Assembly: GCA_016198705.1 (NCBI GenBank)
Contig: JACQIA010000013.1
Span: 1 to 48,572, forward strand
Source of the DNA: Candidatus Aenigmatarchaeota archaeon
Lineage (GTDB): Archaea > Aenigmatarchaeota > Aenigmatarchaeia > CG10238-14 > SCSR01
DNA: 48,572 bases
Direction: 5' to 3'
This document shows, one piece after another, positions 17,863 through 27,364 of this stretch. The position numbers and the translations under genes are program-made. Positions within the stretch are counted from its first letter, which is position 1. The number at the start of each line of letters is the position of its first letter. The notes beneath the pieces were generated by a model. It ran no database searches, was not told the DNA's origin, and saw only the letters and a list, made by a program, of their open reading frames with translations.

Positions 17863-19038
17863 TTATTTATGCTTGACCTGCGCCACACCAGTTTTAATTG
17901 CTGCGTCTCTGACAGCTTTTGAAACAGCGGGCAGAATTCTTTCATCCGTCGGCAAGGGAATTACATAATCCATCCTAAGCTCATCTTTCACAATATCAAC
18001 CAATGCATAAGTGCTAGCAATAAGAATCTCATCGTTAACCATTTTAGCCCTGACATCCAAAAGTCCTCTCATCACAGCTGGAAATGCAAGAACATTGTTT
18101 ATTTGATTCGGATAATCGCTCCTGCCGGTTGCAATTATCGCCGCATCCTTTGCATCCTCAGGCATTATCTCTGGAGTTGGATTCGTCAATGCAAAAACAA
18201 TAGCATCATCACTCATTTTTCCTATCATTTCATTCTTAAACAATCCAGCAATTCCTGATGCGCCAATTAACACATCAGCTCCGTCAAGGGCATTGGACAA
18301 ACTTCCCTCTAAATGTCCCTTGTTTGATATTGAAGCAAGCTTCTGCTTGTATTTGTTCAAATCATTTCTTCCAGAATGAATTATTCCCTTCGAATCGACA
18401 GCCAGAATATTCTTAATACCGATGGCGTGAAGCATCATCGCAGTTCCATATCCAGCCGACCCAGCACCAGCAATTACAACCCTGGCCTCACTTAATTTCT
18501 TTCCAACAACTTTCAAAGAATTTATCACCCCTGCAGCAACCACTATTCCAGACCCATGCTGATCATCGTGATATACAGGTATATCCAAACTGCCATTGAG
18601 TCTATCGACAATCTCAAAACACTTTGGAGAATCTATATCCTCTAAGTTGATTCCACCGAAACTAGGAGAAATATTTTTAATAATTTCAACGATTTCTTCT
18701 GCCTTTTGCGTGTTCAAACAAAGAGGAAATGCGTCCACCTGGCCAAACAATTTGAACAAGATGGCCTTTCCCTCCATAACAGGCAGCGCAGCTTCAGGAC
18801 CAATATTACCTAGTCCTAAAACTCTGCTACCATCAGTAACTATCGCAACTGTGTTCCATTTCGAAGTGTATTCATAAACCTTTTCCTTGTGCTTTGCAAT
18901 TTCTCTTGACACTTCGGCTACGCCAGGAGTATACAGTAAACTAAGTATTTCCTTGGTCAAAACAGGATGCTTGCTCTTGATTTCAATCTTTCCTTTTAGC
19001 TTTTTATGCAGCTCTAATGCTTCTTTTGCAAGATTCAT
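17863..19038 (-). CDS. NAD(P)-dependent malic enzyme
   Basis: LYTPGVAEVSREIA, TDGSRVLGLGNIGPEAALPVMEGK, FHDDQHGSG-like VYHDDQHGSGIVVAAG. Confidence 0.93.
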   Translation of the reverse strand: MNLAKEALELHKKLKGKIEIKSKHPVLTKEILSLLYTPGVAEVSREIAKHKEKVYEYTSKWNTVAIVTDGSRVLGLGNIGPEAALPVMEGKAILFKLFGQVDAFPLCLNTQKAEEIVEIIKNISPSFGGINLEDIDSPKCFEIVDRLNGSLDIPVYHDDQHGSGIVVAAGVINSLKVVGKKLSEARVVIAGAGSAGYGTAMMLHAIGIKNILAVDSKGIIHSGRNDLNKYKQKLASISNKGHLEGSLSNALDGADVLIGASGIAGLFKNEMIGKMSDDAIVFALTNPTPEIMPEDAKDAAIIATGRSDYPNQINNVLAFPAVMRGLLDVRAKMVNDEILIASTYALVDIVKDELRMDYVIPLPTDERILPAVSKAVRDAAIKTGVAQVKHK

Positions 19039-19085
19039 TAAAACTTAATGATTTCTATTTTATTTAATAGTTTCTATGACTTTCT

Positions 19086-20228
19086 TTATTTTGTAATTTT
19101 TCCCCTAATTCGCTCTTGTGCAATCTTCAAAGCCGCATCTCTTGGTTTTATTTTGTCTTTCCTAGCCCTATCTAAAACAATCTTCACATTCCTTTTAATC
19201 TTCTTCTCAACCAATTCAAACATTCTCTTAGGATTATACCCACGGTATTCAGCATAAGAAGAAATAACCCCGCCAGCATTAGCAACAAAATCAGGAACTA
19301 CTAAAATTCCTTTCTTATACAACATCTCTTCCATCTCTGGTATCATTGGTATATTCGCAGCCTCAACAACAATCTTCGCTTTAACATTATTCACATTATC
19401 TTTGGTTATGACATCTGGCAGAGCCCCTGGAATTAAAATGTCTACAGTCAATTCAAAAATCTCTTTATTTTTTAAAACTTTTCCAGGGTTGTAATTAACC
19501 ACACTTCCTGTATTTTCTTTCACATCATGCAATTTTTCTATATCCAAACCATTCTCATTATAAATCACACCTTTACTATCGCCAACAGCAACTATCTTTG
19601 CACCGAAATCTGACAAATACTTTGAAGCGAAAGTTCCTACATTTCCAAACCCCTCTATAGCAATCGTAGCGCCTTTGATGTCCAAATCGATATGATCAGC
19701 AGCAATAACCGAAGCATGCGCAACACCAAATCCAGTTGAACCAAATTCGTGAGGTATCCCACATTTCTCTCCTGATTTGCCAAACAACCTCATACATACA
19801 CTAGCTGGCTTGCCTGTGCAAGCCCTCCAATCGCCGTTGGCTTCGAAGAACCACTGCATCTCCTGTTCACCAGTATTGACATCCGGTCCTGCTATATACA
19901 GCTTAGGAACAATTGGTTTCAGTGCTTTGGAAAACGCCTGAATCAATGCTTTCTTACGTTCTTTATTCTTGATATCTTCTATAGATGCTTTAATTCCAGC
20001 CTTAGCCCCACCAAACGGCAATTCAGCCAGAGCATTCTTCCACGTCATAGTTCTAGCCAATCTAAAAACTTCAGAGACATCAACAGTAGGGGTCATCCTA
20101 ATTCCACCTTTCGAAGGACCTAAACTTCTGTTGTCAATAACTAAGATGCCTTTCAACCCAACTTTCTTATCATAAACCTCAATCACATATTCAGGACCAA
20201 ATTCATCGGCAAAATTCTCAAGTTCCAT
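19086..20228 (-). CDS. gdhA: Glutamate dehydrogenase (Glu/Leu/Phe/Val dehydrogenase family)
   Basis: GGIRMTPTVDVSEVFRLARTMTWKNALAELPFGGAKAGI; IEGFGNVGTFASKYLSDFGAKIVAVGDSKG. Confidence 0.92.
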   Translation of the reverse strand: MELENFADEFGPEYVIEVYDKKVGLKGILVIDNRSLGPSKGGIRMTPTVDVSEVFRLARTMTWKNALAELPFGGAKAGIKASIEDIKNKERKKALIQAFSKALKPIVPKLYIAGPDVNTGEQEMQWFFEANGDWRACTGKPASVCMRLFGKSGEKCGIPHEFGSTGFGVAHASVIAADHIDLDIKGATIAIEGFGNVGTFASKYLSDFGAKIVAVGDSKGVIYNENGLDIEKLHDVKENTGSVVNYNPGKVLKNKEIFELTVDILIPGALPDVITKDNVNNVKAKIVVEAANIPMIPEMEEMLYKKGILVVPDFVANAGGVISSYAEYRGYNPKRMFELVEKKIKRNVKIVLDRARKDKIKPRDAALKIAQERIRGKITK

Positions 20229-20257
20229 AATATATATAGTTGAATCTCAAATAAAAA

Positions 20258-21034
20258 TTACAACCTAACTTCCCCACCATCAACAACAATCGTCTGCCCT
20301 GTAATATAGCTTGAATTATCTGACGCTAGAAATGCTGCGACTTTGGCAACCTCTTCCGGCTGGCCAAACCTGCCCAACGGAATATTTCTAACCAATTCTT
20401 CCATTTCATTTTTCTTGTAACTTTTTATGTTTGCTTCTGTTGCTATGCTTCCTGGTGCTATCGCATTCAAATTGATGCTGTACTTGCCCAAAATTGGCGC
20501 TAATGATTTGACTAAAATTCTGTTTGCAGCCTTTGCTATAGTAAATTGCAATCCTGCAGAATCACCCTCAACACCTGGCGTGGAGCTTATCAAAATAATC
20601 TTCCCATATTTCTGTTTTTTCATATATGGTACAGCATACCTAATGCAATGATAGGAACCTTTAACATCAATGTTCCATGGTTTATCCAATTCCTCATCGG
20701 ATACATCCAAAGGGTCTGCGAACCAACTTTCTCTACCAGTGGGGTATCCAGCAAACGCAACAACTATGTCTAGTCTTTTGAACTTATCAACAAACTTCTG
20801 AATCATAGCTTTCACTTCATAAGCTTTAGAAACATCCGCTTTCAATGCCATAGCACTTGAACCCAGTTCCTTGATTTTATTTACAATCTCGATAGCCTTT
20901 GCTTCTGACGCAGAATAATGAACGCCTACTTTAGCTCCTTCCTTAGCAAACTTCAAAGCAGTAACACTTCCAATACCGCCGCTAGCGCCGGTTATTAATG
21001 CAATTTTATCTTTTAGCAACATTACCTCAACCAA
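20258..21034 (-). CDS. Short-chain dehydrogenase/reductase (FabG-like); start may be MLLKDK at 21022
   Basis: [35 protein letters not shown]. The canonical YxxxK appears altered ([10 protein letters not shown]). Confidence 0.85.
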   Translation of the reverse strand: MVEVMLLKDKIALITGASGGIGSVTALKFAKEGAKVGVHYSASEAKAIEIVNKIKELGSSAMALKADVSKAYEVKAMIQKFVDKFKRLDIVVAFAGYPTGRESWFADPLDVSDEELDKPWNIDVKGSYHCIRYAVPYMKKQKYGKIILISSTPGVEGDSAGLQFTIAKAANRILVKSLAPILGKYSINLNAIAPGSIATEANIKSYKKNEMEELVRNIPLGRFGQPEEVAKVAAFLASDNSSYITGQTIVVDGGEVRL

Positions 21035-21048
21035 CTGCTATCGAAACC

Positions 21049-21168
21049 TTACGAAGCCTTGGGTTTTAAAATAAAATCACACTGCTTACACATACCAGGC
21101 TCATCATACATCCTCTTGCATACACCACACTCAAAAACCAGTTGAGTAACATTCAATTTTTTAGCCAT
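21049..21168 (-). CDS. Small zinc-ribbon protein (39 aa)
   Basis: MAKKLNVTQLVFECGVCKRMYDEPGMCKQCDFILKPKAS; not in ORF track. Confidence 0.65.
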   Translation of the reverse strand: MAKKLNVTQLVFECGVCKRMYDEPGMCKQCDFILKPKAS

Positions 21169-21426
21169 TCATCCACCTATCACTTGCACAGCCTTTTCCC
21201 GCGGAGGTATGCCAACAAACGCAACAGATTGCTTGCCGTTTCTTTCAATTATGGTTGTTGGAACAGCCATTATGCTGAATTTCATCACCAGCTCCTGCCC
21301 TTTTGGGGTTGTTGCATCTATTTCCTCATAATCAAAATTGTACTGGTTCTTTAAATCTTGCCATAATCTAGAAGTCGCAGGGCAATATATGCAAGTCCTG
21401 GTCTTCAATAAAATTACTTTTGTCAT
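21169..21426 (-). CDS. Thioredoxin/glutaredoxin-like protein (CIYCPA)
   Basis: LLKTRTCIYCPATSRLW...IMAVPTTIIERNGK. Confidence 0.7.
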   Translation of the reverse strand: MTKVILLKTRTCIYCPATSRLWQDLKNQYNFDYEEIDATTPKGQELVMKFSIMAVPTTIIERNGKQSVAFVGIPPREKAVQVIGG

Positions 21427-21510
21427 TTTTACCTAAAGCAATTAGTTAATTGTAAAATAAATGTTTAATTAATAGACGATAACATAAGTTTAGAAAAATA
21501 GAGTGGTTAG

Positions 21511-21786
21511 ATGGAGAAAAGATATAGAGTTGTTGTTTATGGAAGAGTTCAAGGCGTAATGTTCAGGCATAATGTTGCCAAAATAGCTGAAAAGGCTAAC
21601 ATCAAAGGTTGGGTAAGGAACAATCCAGATGGAACGGTGGAGGCTGTGTTTGAAGGTAAGGAGGAGACATTGGAAAAGGTTCTGAACTGGTGCAGGAAAG
21701 GACCTATTGGGTCAAAGATTGAGAAAGTTGAAGTGAAGGAAGAGGAATTCAAAGATGAGTTCGAGGCCTTCTATATAACAGCATAG
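21511..21786 (+). CDS. acyP: Acylphosphatase
   Basis: YGRVQGVMFRHNVAKIAEKANIKGWVRNNPDGTVEAVFEG. Confidence 0.93.
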   Translation: MEKRYRVVVYGRVQGVMFRHNVAKIAEKANIKGWVRNNPDGTVEAVFEGKEETLEKVLNWCRKGPIGSKIEKVEVKEEEFKDEFEAFYITA

Positions 21787-21807
21787 TTACTATCGAGGGG
21801 TAGCGAA

Positions 21808-21820
21808 AAGTATAAATAGT
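21808..21820 (+). promoter_or_regulatory. Archaeal BRE/TATA-like promoter (AAGTATAAATAGT) for downstream membrane protein
   Basis: Canonical purine-rich BRE + TATA-like box ~45 bp upstream of the start. Confidence 0.5.
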
Positions 21821-21858
21821 TACGCTTTTAAGATATTGTAAAACCAAATATAGGTTAG

Positions 21859-22215
21859 ATGAATATGGCAGCTAAGAAAAATGAAGATATGTCAAAGGTC
21901 GGAGAATGGGCCTTTCTAGGAGGCGTTCTTTTAGCCGTACTAGTAGGCCTTATTCCGGGTGTACTGCCAGGTAACTTAGTAGCCTTGGTGTTGGTAGTCC
22001 TAGGTTTACTAGTAGGATTAATTAACATCGGTGCTAAGGAAACACACAGCTTTCTATTAGCTTCAGTAGCTTTGCTCGTTGCTGGTGCAGCTGGTTTACA
22101 GACACTGCCAGTAGTTGGTGGGATTGTAAGCTCTGTACTAACAAACTTAGTCAGCTTCGTAGCACCTGCTGCAGTGATAGTAGCACTTAAGGCAGTATAC
22201 GAACACGGAAGATAA
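21859..22215 (+). CDS. Conserved hypothetical Gly/Ala-rich integral membrane protein (3-4 TM)
   Basis: Hydrophobic segments AFLGGVLLAVLVGLIPGVLPG, LVALVLVVLGLLVGLI, LLASVALLVAGAAGL. Confidence 0.65.
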   Translation: MNMAAKKNEDMSKVGEWAFLGGVLLAVLVGLIPGVLPGNLVALVLVVLGLLVGLINIGAKETHSFLLASVALLVAGAAGLQTLPVVGGIVSSVLTNLVSFVAPAAVIVALKAVYEHGR

Positions 22216-22244
22216 GATTTCCTTTCCTCCCTTTTTTTATTTAT

Positions 22245-22541
22245 TTAGGCTTTTTTCTCGGCATTTATCTGTTTGTTTATCTGCTCAGACATGTAATGGC
22301 CGTTGACATTAACCTTTACAGACTTTACACCTTCTAGCTTAGAAACCAATGTCTTGATATCAGTAGCCATCTTTAAGGCAAACACAGGAGGGCAGAAGGG
22401 GGTTGTAATATGGAATTCTACAGTTACGTTGCCGTCTTGTATGTCTATGGTATCTACCAGTTGCATTTCCGTGATTGGTACTCCTATTTCAGGATCAACC
22501 ACCTTCTCCAACTCCTTCATTACAGCTTCTTTATCAACCAT
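22245..22541 (-). CDS. MIP18/DUF59-family (SufT-like) Fe-S assembly protein
   Basis: LEKVVDPEIGVPITEMQLVDTIDI...FHITTPFCPPVFALKMATDI. Confidence 0.85.
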   Translation of the reverse strand: MVDKEAVMKELEKVVDPEIGVPITEMQLVDTIDIQDGNVTVEFHITTPFCPPVFALKMATDIKTLVSKLEGVKSVKVNVNGHYMSEQINKQINAEKKA

Positions 22542-22567
22542 TAAACCACTAATTGAACCCGTTGTAT

Positions 22568-24640
22568 TTAACTTTTAATCTTTGTTTTGTATCTATTCAT
22601 TAACAGAGAATTACCTACAACGGAAACAGAGCTAAACGCCATTGCCGCTCCAGCAATTATTGGATTCAACAGGAAGCCAGGAATAAAAACAGTCAATAAG
22701 CCTGTGGCAATAGGTATTCCTGCAATATTATATACAAATGCCAAAACCAGATTTTCTTTTATCTTTCTCATGGTGTATCTGCTCAGATCTATTGATGTCA
22801 CAACATCCCTTAAGTCATCTTTGATCAAAACCAAATCTCCTGTCTCCAAAGCAACATCAGTTCCAGAACCTATAGCAATTCCTATATCCGCCTGAGCCAA
22901 CATAGGAGCATCGTTAATTCCATCTCCAACTGCTGCTACTCTATACCCTTTTTCTTGCAACTCCTTTACTTTCTTTGATTTATCCTGTGGGAGCACTTCT
23001 GACATGACATTTTCTATCCCAACTTCTTTGGCTATGAATTGTGCTGTCTTTGGATTATCTCCTGTAATCATCCAAACATCAATTTTCATTTTTTTCAACT
23101 GCTGCACCGCATCTTTAGAATAAGGCTTTAGCGTGTCTGCTATTCCTATGATGCCAACTATCATGTTGCCAAAAGCAACGATAACTGCTGTCTTGCCTTG
23201 CTCCTCCAATTTCTGTATATCTGCCTCCAATTCATCTATTTTAAACCCATGCTCCTTCATAAAAATTCTATTACCAACAAAAATTAGTTTGTTCAAATAT
23301 CTTACTTGAATACCTTTACCAGCAACAGTTTCATAATTATTGCCGTCAGGAATCATGATTTTCATTTCTTCAGCTTTCTTTACTATCGCTTCTCCCAATG
23401 GATGCTCAGATCCCCTTTCAGCAATCGCTGCCAATCGCAACACATTACTTTCATCTGTTCTGTTTATTGATTTGACATCGGTAACTGCTGGCTCGCCTTT
23501 TGTCAAAGTGCCTGTCTTATCGAATACAACCGCTGTGAGTTTGTGGGCTGTTTCCAGTGCTTTCCCGCCTTTGATAAGAATGCCATTATTTGCACCTAAA
23601 CTAGTTCCAACCAAAATAGCCGTTGGTGTTGCTATACCCAATGCACACGGACAGGCGATAATTAAGATTGTGATAAAAATTGTTAGAGCGAAAATAAATC
23701 CCATACCTGCATACAACCATGCAAAAAAGGATAAAATTGCAATAGCTATTACCGATGGAACAAAATAGGATGAAACCTTGTCTGCCAGCCTTTGAATGGG
23801 TGCTTTGACAGTCAACGCTTCTTGGACGATTTTAATGATTTGTGCTAACACTGTATCCCTGCCGACTTTAGTGGCTTTTATCTTCAACAAGCCTGATTTG
23901 TTTATCGTAGCACCGATGACTTCATCGTTTACTGATTTGCTCACAGGCATGCTTTCTCCAGTTATCATCTTCTCATCCACAGAAGAATTGCCTTCTATGA
24001 CAACACCGTCAACTGGAATCTTTTCCCCAGGCTTGACTATAACAATATCGTCAACCAAAAGATCCTCTATCTTCACATCGGCCTCATCACCATTTCTAAT
24101 TACTCTCGCAGTTTTCGGCTGCAATCCCATTAATTTCTTAATTGCAGCAGACGCCTTTCCTTTGGCTATCTCCTCCAGAAGTTTGCCGGTTAAAATCAGA
24201 GTAATGATTACTGCTGTTGCGTCGAAGTAAACCTCACCTTGGAAAATATTTGGTAAGAATGTAACTAGAGTACTGTAAAGCCATGCCGATGAAGTGCCTA
24301 CTGCTATCAATGTATCCATGTTTGCTGTTCCTACTTTCAATGCATCCAAAGTTCCTTTGTAGAATCTAAAGCCTGCGATGAATTGAACTGGTGTAGATAG
24401 TAAAAATAAAATTAAATTTTCATTCGGAATTTCTAGGAAGAATGAAATTAAGATGACTGGTATTGATACTATGGAACTGAAAGCAACCAAGATTTTTAGA
24501 TTCTTTAATTCCACCTCAGGTCTTTCATAGGTTTTCAAACAAGTTTCAGAGCAGAAATAGATTGTTCTACCATCAACATCTTTTTTGTAGATAGCTTTGT
24601 TTTCGTCAACATGCATTCCGCATACAGGATCGATTGCCAT
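22568..24640 (-). CDS. copA: Cu+-type P1B ATPase with N-terminal YHS domain instead of a recognisable HMA domain
   Basis: N-term [66 protein letters not shown]. Confidence 0.9.
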   Translation of the reverse strand: MAIDPVCGMHVDENKAIYKKDVDGRTIYFCSETCLKTYERPEVELKNLKILVAFSSIVSIPVILISFFLEIPNENLILFLLSTPVQFIAGFRFYKGTLDALKVGTANMDTLIAVGTSSAWLYSTLVTFLPNIFQGEVYFDATAVIITLILTGKLLEEIAKGKASAAIKKLMGLQPKTARVIRNGDEADVKIEDLLVDDIVIVKPGEKIPVDGVVIEGNSSVDEKMITGESMPVSKSVNDEVIGATINKSGLLKIKATKVGRDTVLAQIIKIVQEALTVKAPIQRLADKVSSYFVPSVIAIAILSFFAWLYAGMGFIFALTIFITILIIACPCALGIATPTAILVGTSLGANNGILIKGGKALETAHKLTAVVFDKTGTLTKGEPAVTDVKSINRTDESNVLRLAAIAERGSEHPLGEAIVKKAEEMKIMIPDGNNYETVAGKGIQVRYLNKLIFVGNRIFMKEHGFKIDELEADIQKLEEQGKTAVIVAFGNMIVGIIGIADTLKPYSKDAVQQLKKMKIDVWMITGDNPKTAQFIAKEVGIENVMSEVLPQDKSKKVKELQEKGYRVAAVGDGINDAPMLAQADIGIAIGSGTDVALETGDLVLIKDDLRDVVTSIDLSRYTMRKIKENLVLAFVYNIAGIPIATGLLTVFIPGFLLNPIIAGAAMAFSSVSVVGNSLLMNRYKTKIKS

Positions 24641-24643
24641 AAA

Positions 24644-24784
24644 CTATTTAACGAATTTCTTAGAATTTATTTTAAACTCAGCCTGACAATTGCTGCTGCA
24701 AAAGTAATATGTGTTTCCTTTATATTCAGCTTTTATCGGAGTATTTTCATCCACTTGCATCTTGCAAACAGGATCAATTACCAT
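24644..24784 (-). CDS. Stand-alone YHS-domain microprotein (46 aa)
   Basis: MVIDPVCKMQVDENTPIKAEYKGNTYYFCSSNCQAEFKINSKKFVK, paralogous to the ATPase N-terminus; absent from ORF track. Confidence 0.75.
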   Translation of the reverse strand: MVIDPVCKMQVDENTPIKAEYKGNTYYFCSSNCQAEFKINSKKFVK

Positions 24785-25511
24785 ACTGCTCCAACCAATT
24801 GACTATAACCTTATCTAAATCTGTGTTAGAAAACATTTTAGTTCCATGCCCGGCATCTGCATATATTTTCAATTCCTTCTTGCCTGCAGCACTTTCACTC
24901 ATAGTTTTGGATGATGTGGCGGAATATTCGTCATCTTCACTGGCAACGATGAGCATTGGTCTGTTGCCGTAATCCCTAACGTTGTCATCAATCTTAACAC
25001 CTCTGTAATCCAACCCCGGAGACAACAAGACGGTAGTTTTTATTTCTATATCCTCAGTCGCATAGTTCAAAGCTATATTAGCCCCTATACTTGCACCGAT
25101 CAAACTAATTTTACTTATACCTTTTTGTTCTAGGAATTCTTTAGCAGCCTTTACATCCAAAATCATGTCATTAAAATCCTTTGCAGAAAATGTCTGCCAT
25201 TCTACAGTCCTCCCACCTTTCTTCAAACTTTGTCCATGTCCACGTAGATCTATTGATAAAACATTATACCCTTCCTTATTCAATTGCCCAGCAAATGCAT
25301 TCCAGTCGCTTCTATTTCTATTCAACATGTGCAACAGAATTACGCCTGTATCAGATGTTGATTTGTAGAAACTGCCGACTACTTCAAAGCCGTCTTCTGC
25401 TTTAAAAGAAACTTGCTCACTCATCGTGCTCACTTGTGATTGGGATATACAGCCTGAAATTAAAATAGCTCCAATTAATATAGCGGTGTTATAAAAATTT
25501 AACTGTATCAT
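24774..25511 (-). CDS. Alpha/beta hydrolase (dienelactone hydrolase-like) lipoprotein
   Basis: Lipobox-like ILISGCISQSQ; GxSxG-type LIGASIGAN; catalytic-His region DAGHGTKMF. Confidence 0.75.
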   Translation of the reverse strand: MIQLNFYNTAILIGAILISGCISQSQVSTMSEQVSFKAEDGFEVVGSFYKSTSDTGVILLHMLNRNRSDWNAFAGQLNKEGYNVLSIDLRGHGQSLKKGGRTVEWQTFSAKDFNDMILDVKAAKEFLEQKGISKISLIGASIGANIALNYATEDIEIKTTVLLSPGLDYRGVKIDDNVRDYGNRPMLIVASEDDEYSATSSKTMSESAAGKKELKIYADAGHGTKMFSNTDLDKVIVNWLEQYGN

Positions 25512-25513
25512 AA

Positions 25514-26149
25514 TTACGTTCTTTTGGCTTTATCAGTTACAGAAGATAATTGCTGTGTTATCTGATCTTCAGATTCATTGCCGTAAGAAACTAAAATTTT
25601 ATCCCCGTCTTTCAACACATATTTTTCCCATTCGCTGCTAGGTTTGCTATTTACATAAAACTTTAGAGCTTTATCACCTTCATTGCAATATTTATCACCT
25701 GTGTCCATCGTCAAACAGTCCTTTTCAAACTTTATTCCTAAAGATTTTAAGAAGAACTCCATTGTAACTCCAGTTGCATGAACATGAATTAAATCACCAT
25801 CTCCACCTTCCAAATGAACATGTGCATTTAAATGAGGTTTTTGGTATTTGCCTAAAGAAAAATCGATTGCATTGCCACTGACATACACCTTGAAATCTTG
25901 ATGGATGTGCGTTGAACCTGGCGCACCAATTCCTGTAGATGGTGCTGTTAATGCCCAAATTAATGCATACCCTATACCTACAACTACAAGGAGGATAATT
26001 CCATATGTCAGAACTTTTCCAAAAGTTAATTTTGGTTTTCTTACTACAACTGTAGCTTCTTGTTTTGCATGCTTGTCATTCCTGTGCTGTTTCATTGCAT
26101 CTGAAGTATCAAAATTCTTACCGCATTCAGGACATTCAGCCTTTTCCAT
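25514..26149 (-). CDS. Membrane protein: N-terminal C2H2 zinc finger, one TM, C-terminal His-rich extracytoplasmic domain
   Basis: CPECGKNFDTSDAMKQHRNDKH; TM VLTYGIILLVVVGIGYALIWAL; HIHQDFKVYV...HLNAHVHLEGGDGDLIHVH. Confidence 0.75.
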   Translation of the reverse strand: MEKAECPECGKNFDTSDAMKQHRNDKHAKQEATVVVRKPKLTFGKVLTYGIILLVVVGIGYALIWALTAPSTGIGAPGSTHIHQDFKVYVSGNAIDFSLGKYQKPHLNAHVHLEGGDGDLIHVHATGVTMEFFLKSLGIKFEKDCLTMDTGDKYCNEGDKALKFYVNSKPSSEWEKYVLKDGDKILVSYGNESEDQITQQLSSVTDKAKRT

Positions 26150-26180
26150 ATTATTTCATTTGAAACAGAATATAAATTCT

Positions 26181-26348
26181 TTACGAATTTCCCCTTAAAA
26201 CCGCATGCTTAGTTATCTCCAATGAACAAGCTCCATGTTTTTTACAAAAATCTTCGCATTTCTTGGCAATTGCATTATCTGTATAGCCAAATCCGCATAT
26301 GCTGCATTTGTATACCTTTCTCCCCTTATCGGCAATATTCTGTACCAT
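26181..26348 (-). CDS. Cys-rich small protein (55 aa)
   Basis: MVQNIADKGRKVYKCSICGFGYTDNAIAKKCEDFCKKHGACSLEITKHAVLRGNS; absent from ORF track. Confidence 0.65.
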   Translation of the reverse strand: MVQNIADKGRKVYKCSICGFGYTDNAIAKKCEDFCKKHGACSLEITKHAVLRGNS

Positions 26349-26366
26349 GCATTCAACTTATCTGAA

Positions 26367-26636
26367 TCAAGATATATCTCTGTGTGTCTCGTAAATGAAC
26401 GCTGCGTCTTTATTTTTCATCCTCAAATGCTTTTTAGCTAAATTTGCTATGTTGCTAGAATTTACTATTTTCTTTTTCCTCAAGTCGTCCTTTACTTTTT
26501 TCGTAACATGACTTGCAACACCTTCGCATCCCCGTTCACCCATGTTCGCAACTTTACATGCAGCATATACAGACCCGTAAAGCTTTCTCTCATCAAATTT
26601 TTCTTTATGGCCTCTTCTTTTAACTACTTCTATCAT
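26367..26636 (-). CDS. Stand-alone ATP-cone domain protein (89 aa); start trimmed relative to ORF track
   Basis: MIEVVKRRGHKEKFDERKLYGSVYAACKVANM...; the ATG at 26636 forms an ATGA overlap with the upstream ccdA-like stop. Confidence 0.8.
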   Translation of the reverse strand: MIEVVKRRGHKEKFDERKLYGSVYAACKVANMGERGCEGVASHVTKKVKDDLRKKKIVNSSNIANLAKKHLRMKNKDAAFIYETHRDIS

Positions 26637-27364
26637 GCCAAAACCAAAATCCCGCTTGAAACAAGGATTAAGAACCATCCCAATGCTACAAGCAATAGAC
26701 CGATACCAAGCCTGATGTAAGCCCTTGAAGATTGTTTCCATTTCTTGATGGCTGCGATCTTCGTTATGCCAAAATATACTGAAAGAAGGATTACCACTAG
26801 CGGCAAGACGAATATGAAATTGTATAGCAGTAGAAGAAGAAGTGCTTGTATATCAAAATTGTAAGACAAAAGGTTTAATATAGCCAAATAAGGTCCTCCT
26901 GTACACGGCAATTCAACAGCTGTCACAAATGCTCCAAGTGTTATCATGAGTCCAACACTCAACTTCCCTTTAAGCATCTTATCTATCTTTTTTGCCTGGT
27001 CTGGGGATATGGAAAGTGAAATGCCCTGTCCATACCAGAAAAAGTCTTTTATTTCTATCAAACCGAAAAATACGACTAGGGTACCTAATACTAATGAAAC
27101 ATACTGCGCGATAAAATTAGGAATTACTGCAAACGTTGCAGCTAAAGCAACACCAGCTAAAAAGTAAATGCTATAAATAACGCCGATGTAAATTGAACCT
27201 AGGTATAAAAGCTTTCTTTTGTTTCTAGTGCCAACTGTAGCTAAGAATACTGAAATGAAGAAAATCAGCACACCTATAGCGCATGGATTTATTGAATCCA
27301 CGGCTGCAGCCGCTATTACAGTGAATAATGAGGGTAATGCTATCGACATATCAATCAAGCACAA
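26633..27364 (-). CDS. CcdA/DsbD-like membrane protein (cytochrome c biogenesis/thiol-disulfide transport family)
   Basis: VDSINPCAIGVLIFFISVFLA and ELPCTGGPYLAILNLL; conserved paired Cys in TM segments. Confidence 0.8.
   Translation of the reverse strand: MCLIDMSIALPSLFTVIAAAAVDSINPCAIGVLIFFISVFLATVGTRNKRKLLYLGSIYIGVIYSIYFLAGVALAATFAVIPNFIAQYVSLVLGTLVVFFGLIEIKDFFWYGQGISLSISPDQAKKIDKMLKGKLSVGLMITLGAFVTAVELPCTGGPYLAILNLLSYNFDIQALLLLLLYNFIFVLPLVVILLSVYFGITKIAAIKKWKQSSRAYIRLGIGLLLVALGWFLILVSSGILVLA

Noticed and set aside
26637-26741. 35-aa N-terminal extension of the ATP-cone ORF
   Set aside because: It is antisense-free but overlaps the CcdA-like coding region; the ATGA junction at 26633-26636 and domain start support the internal ATG.
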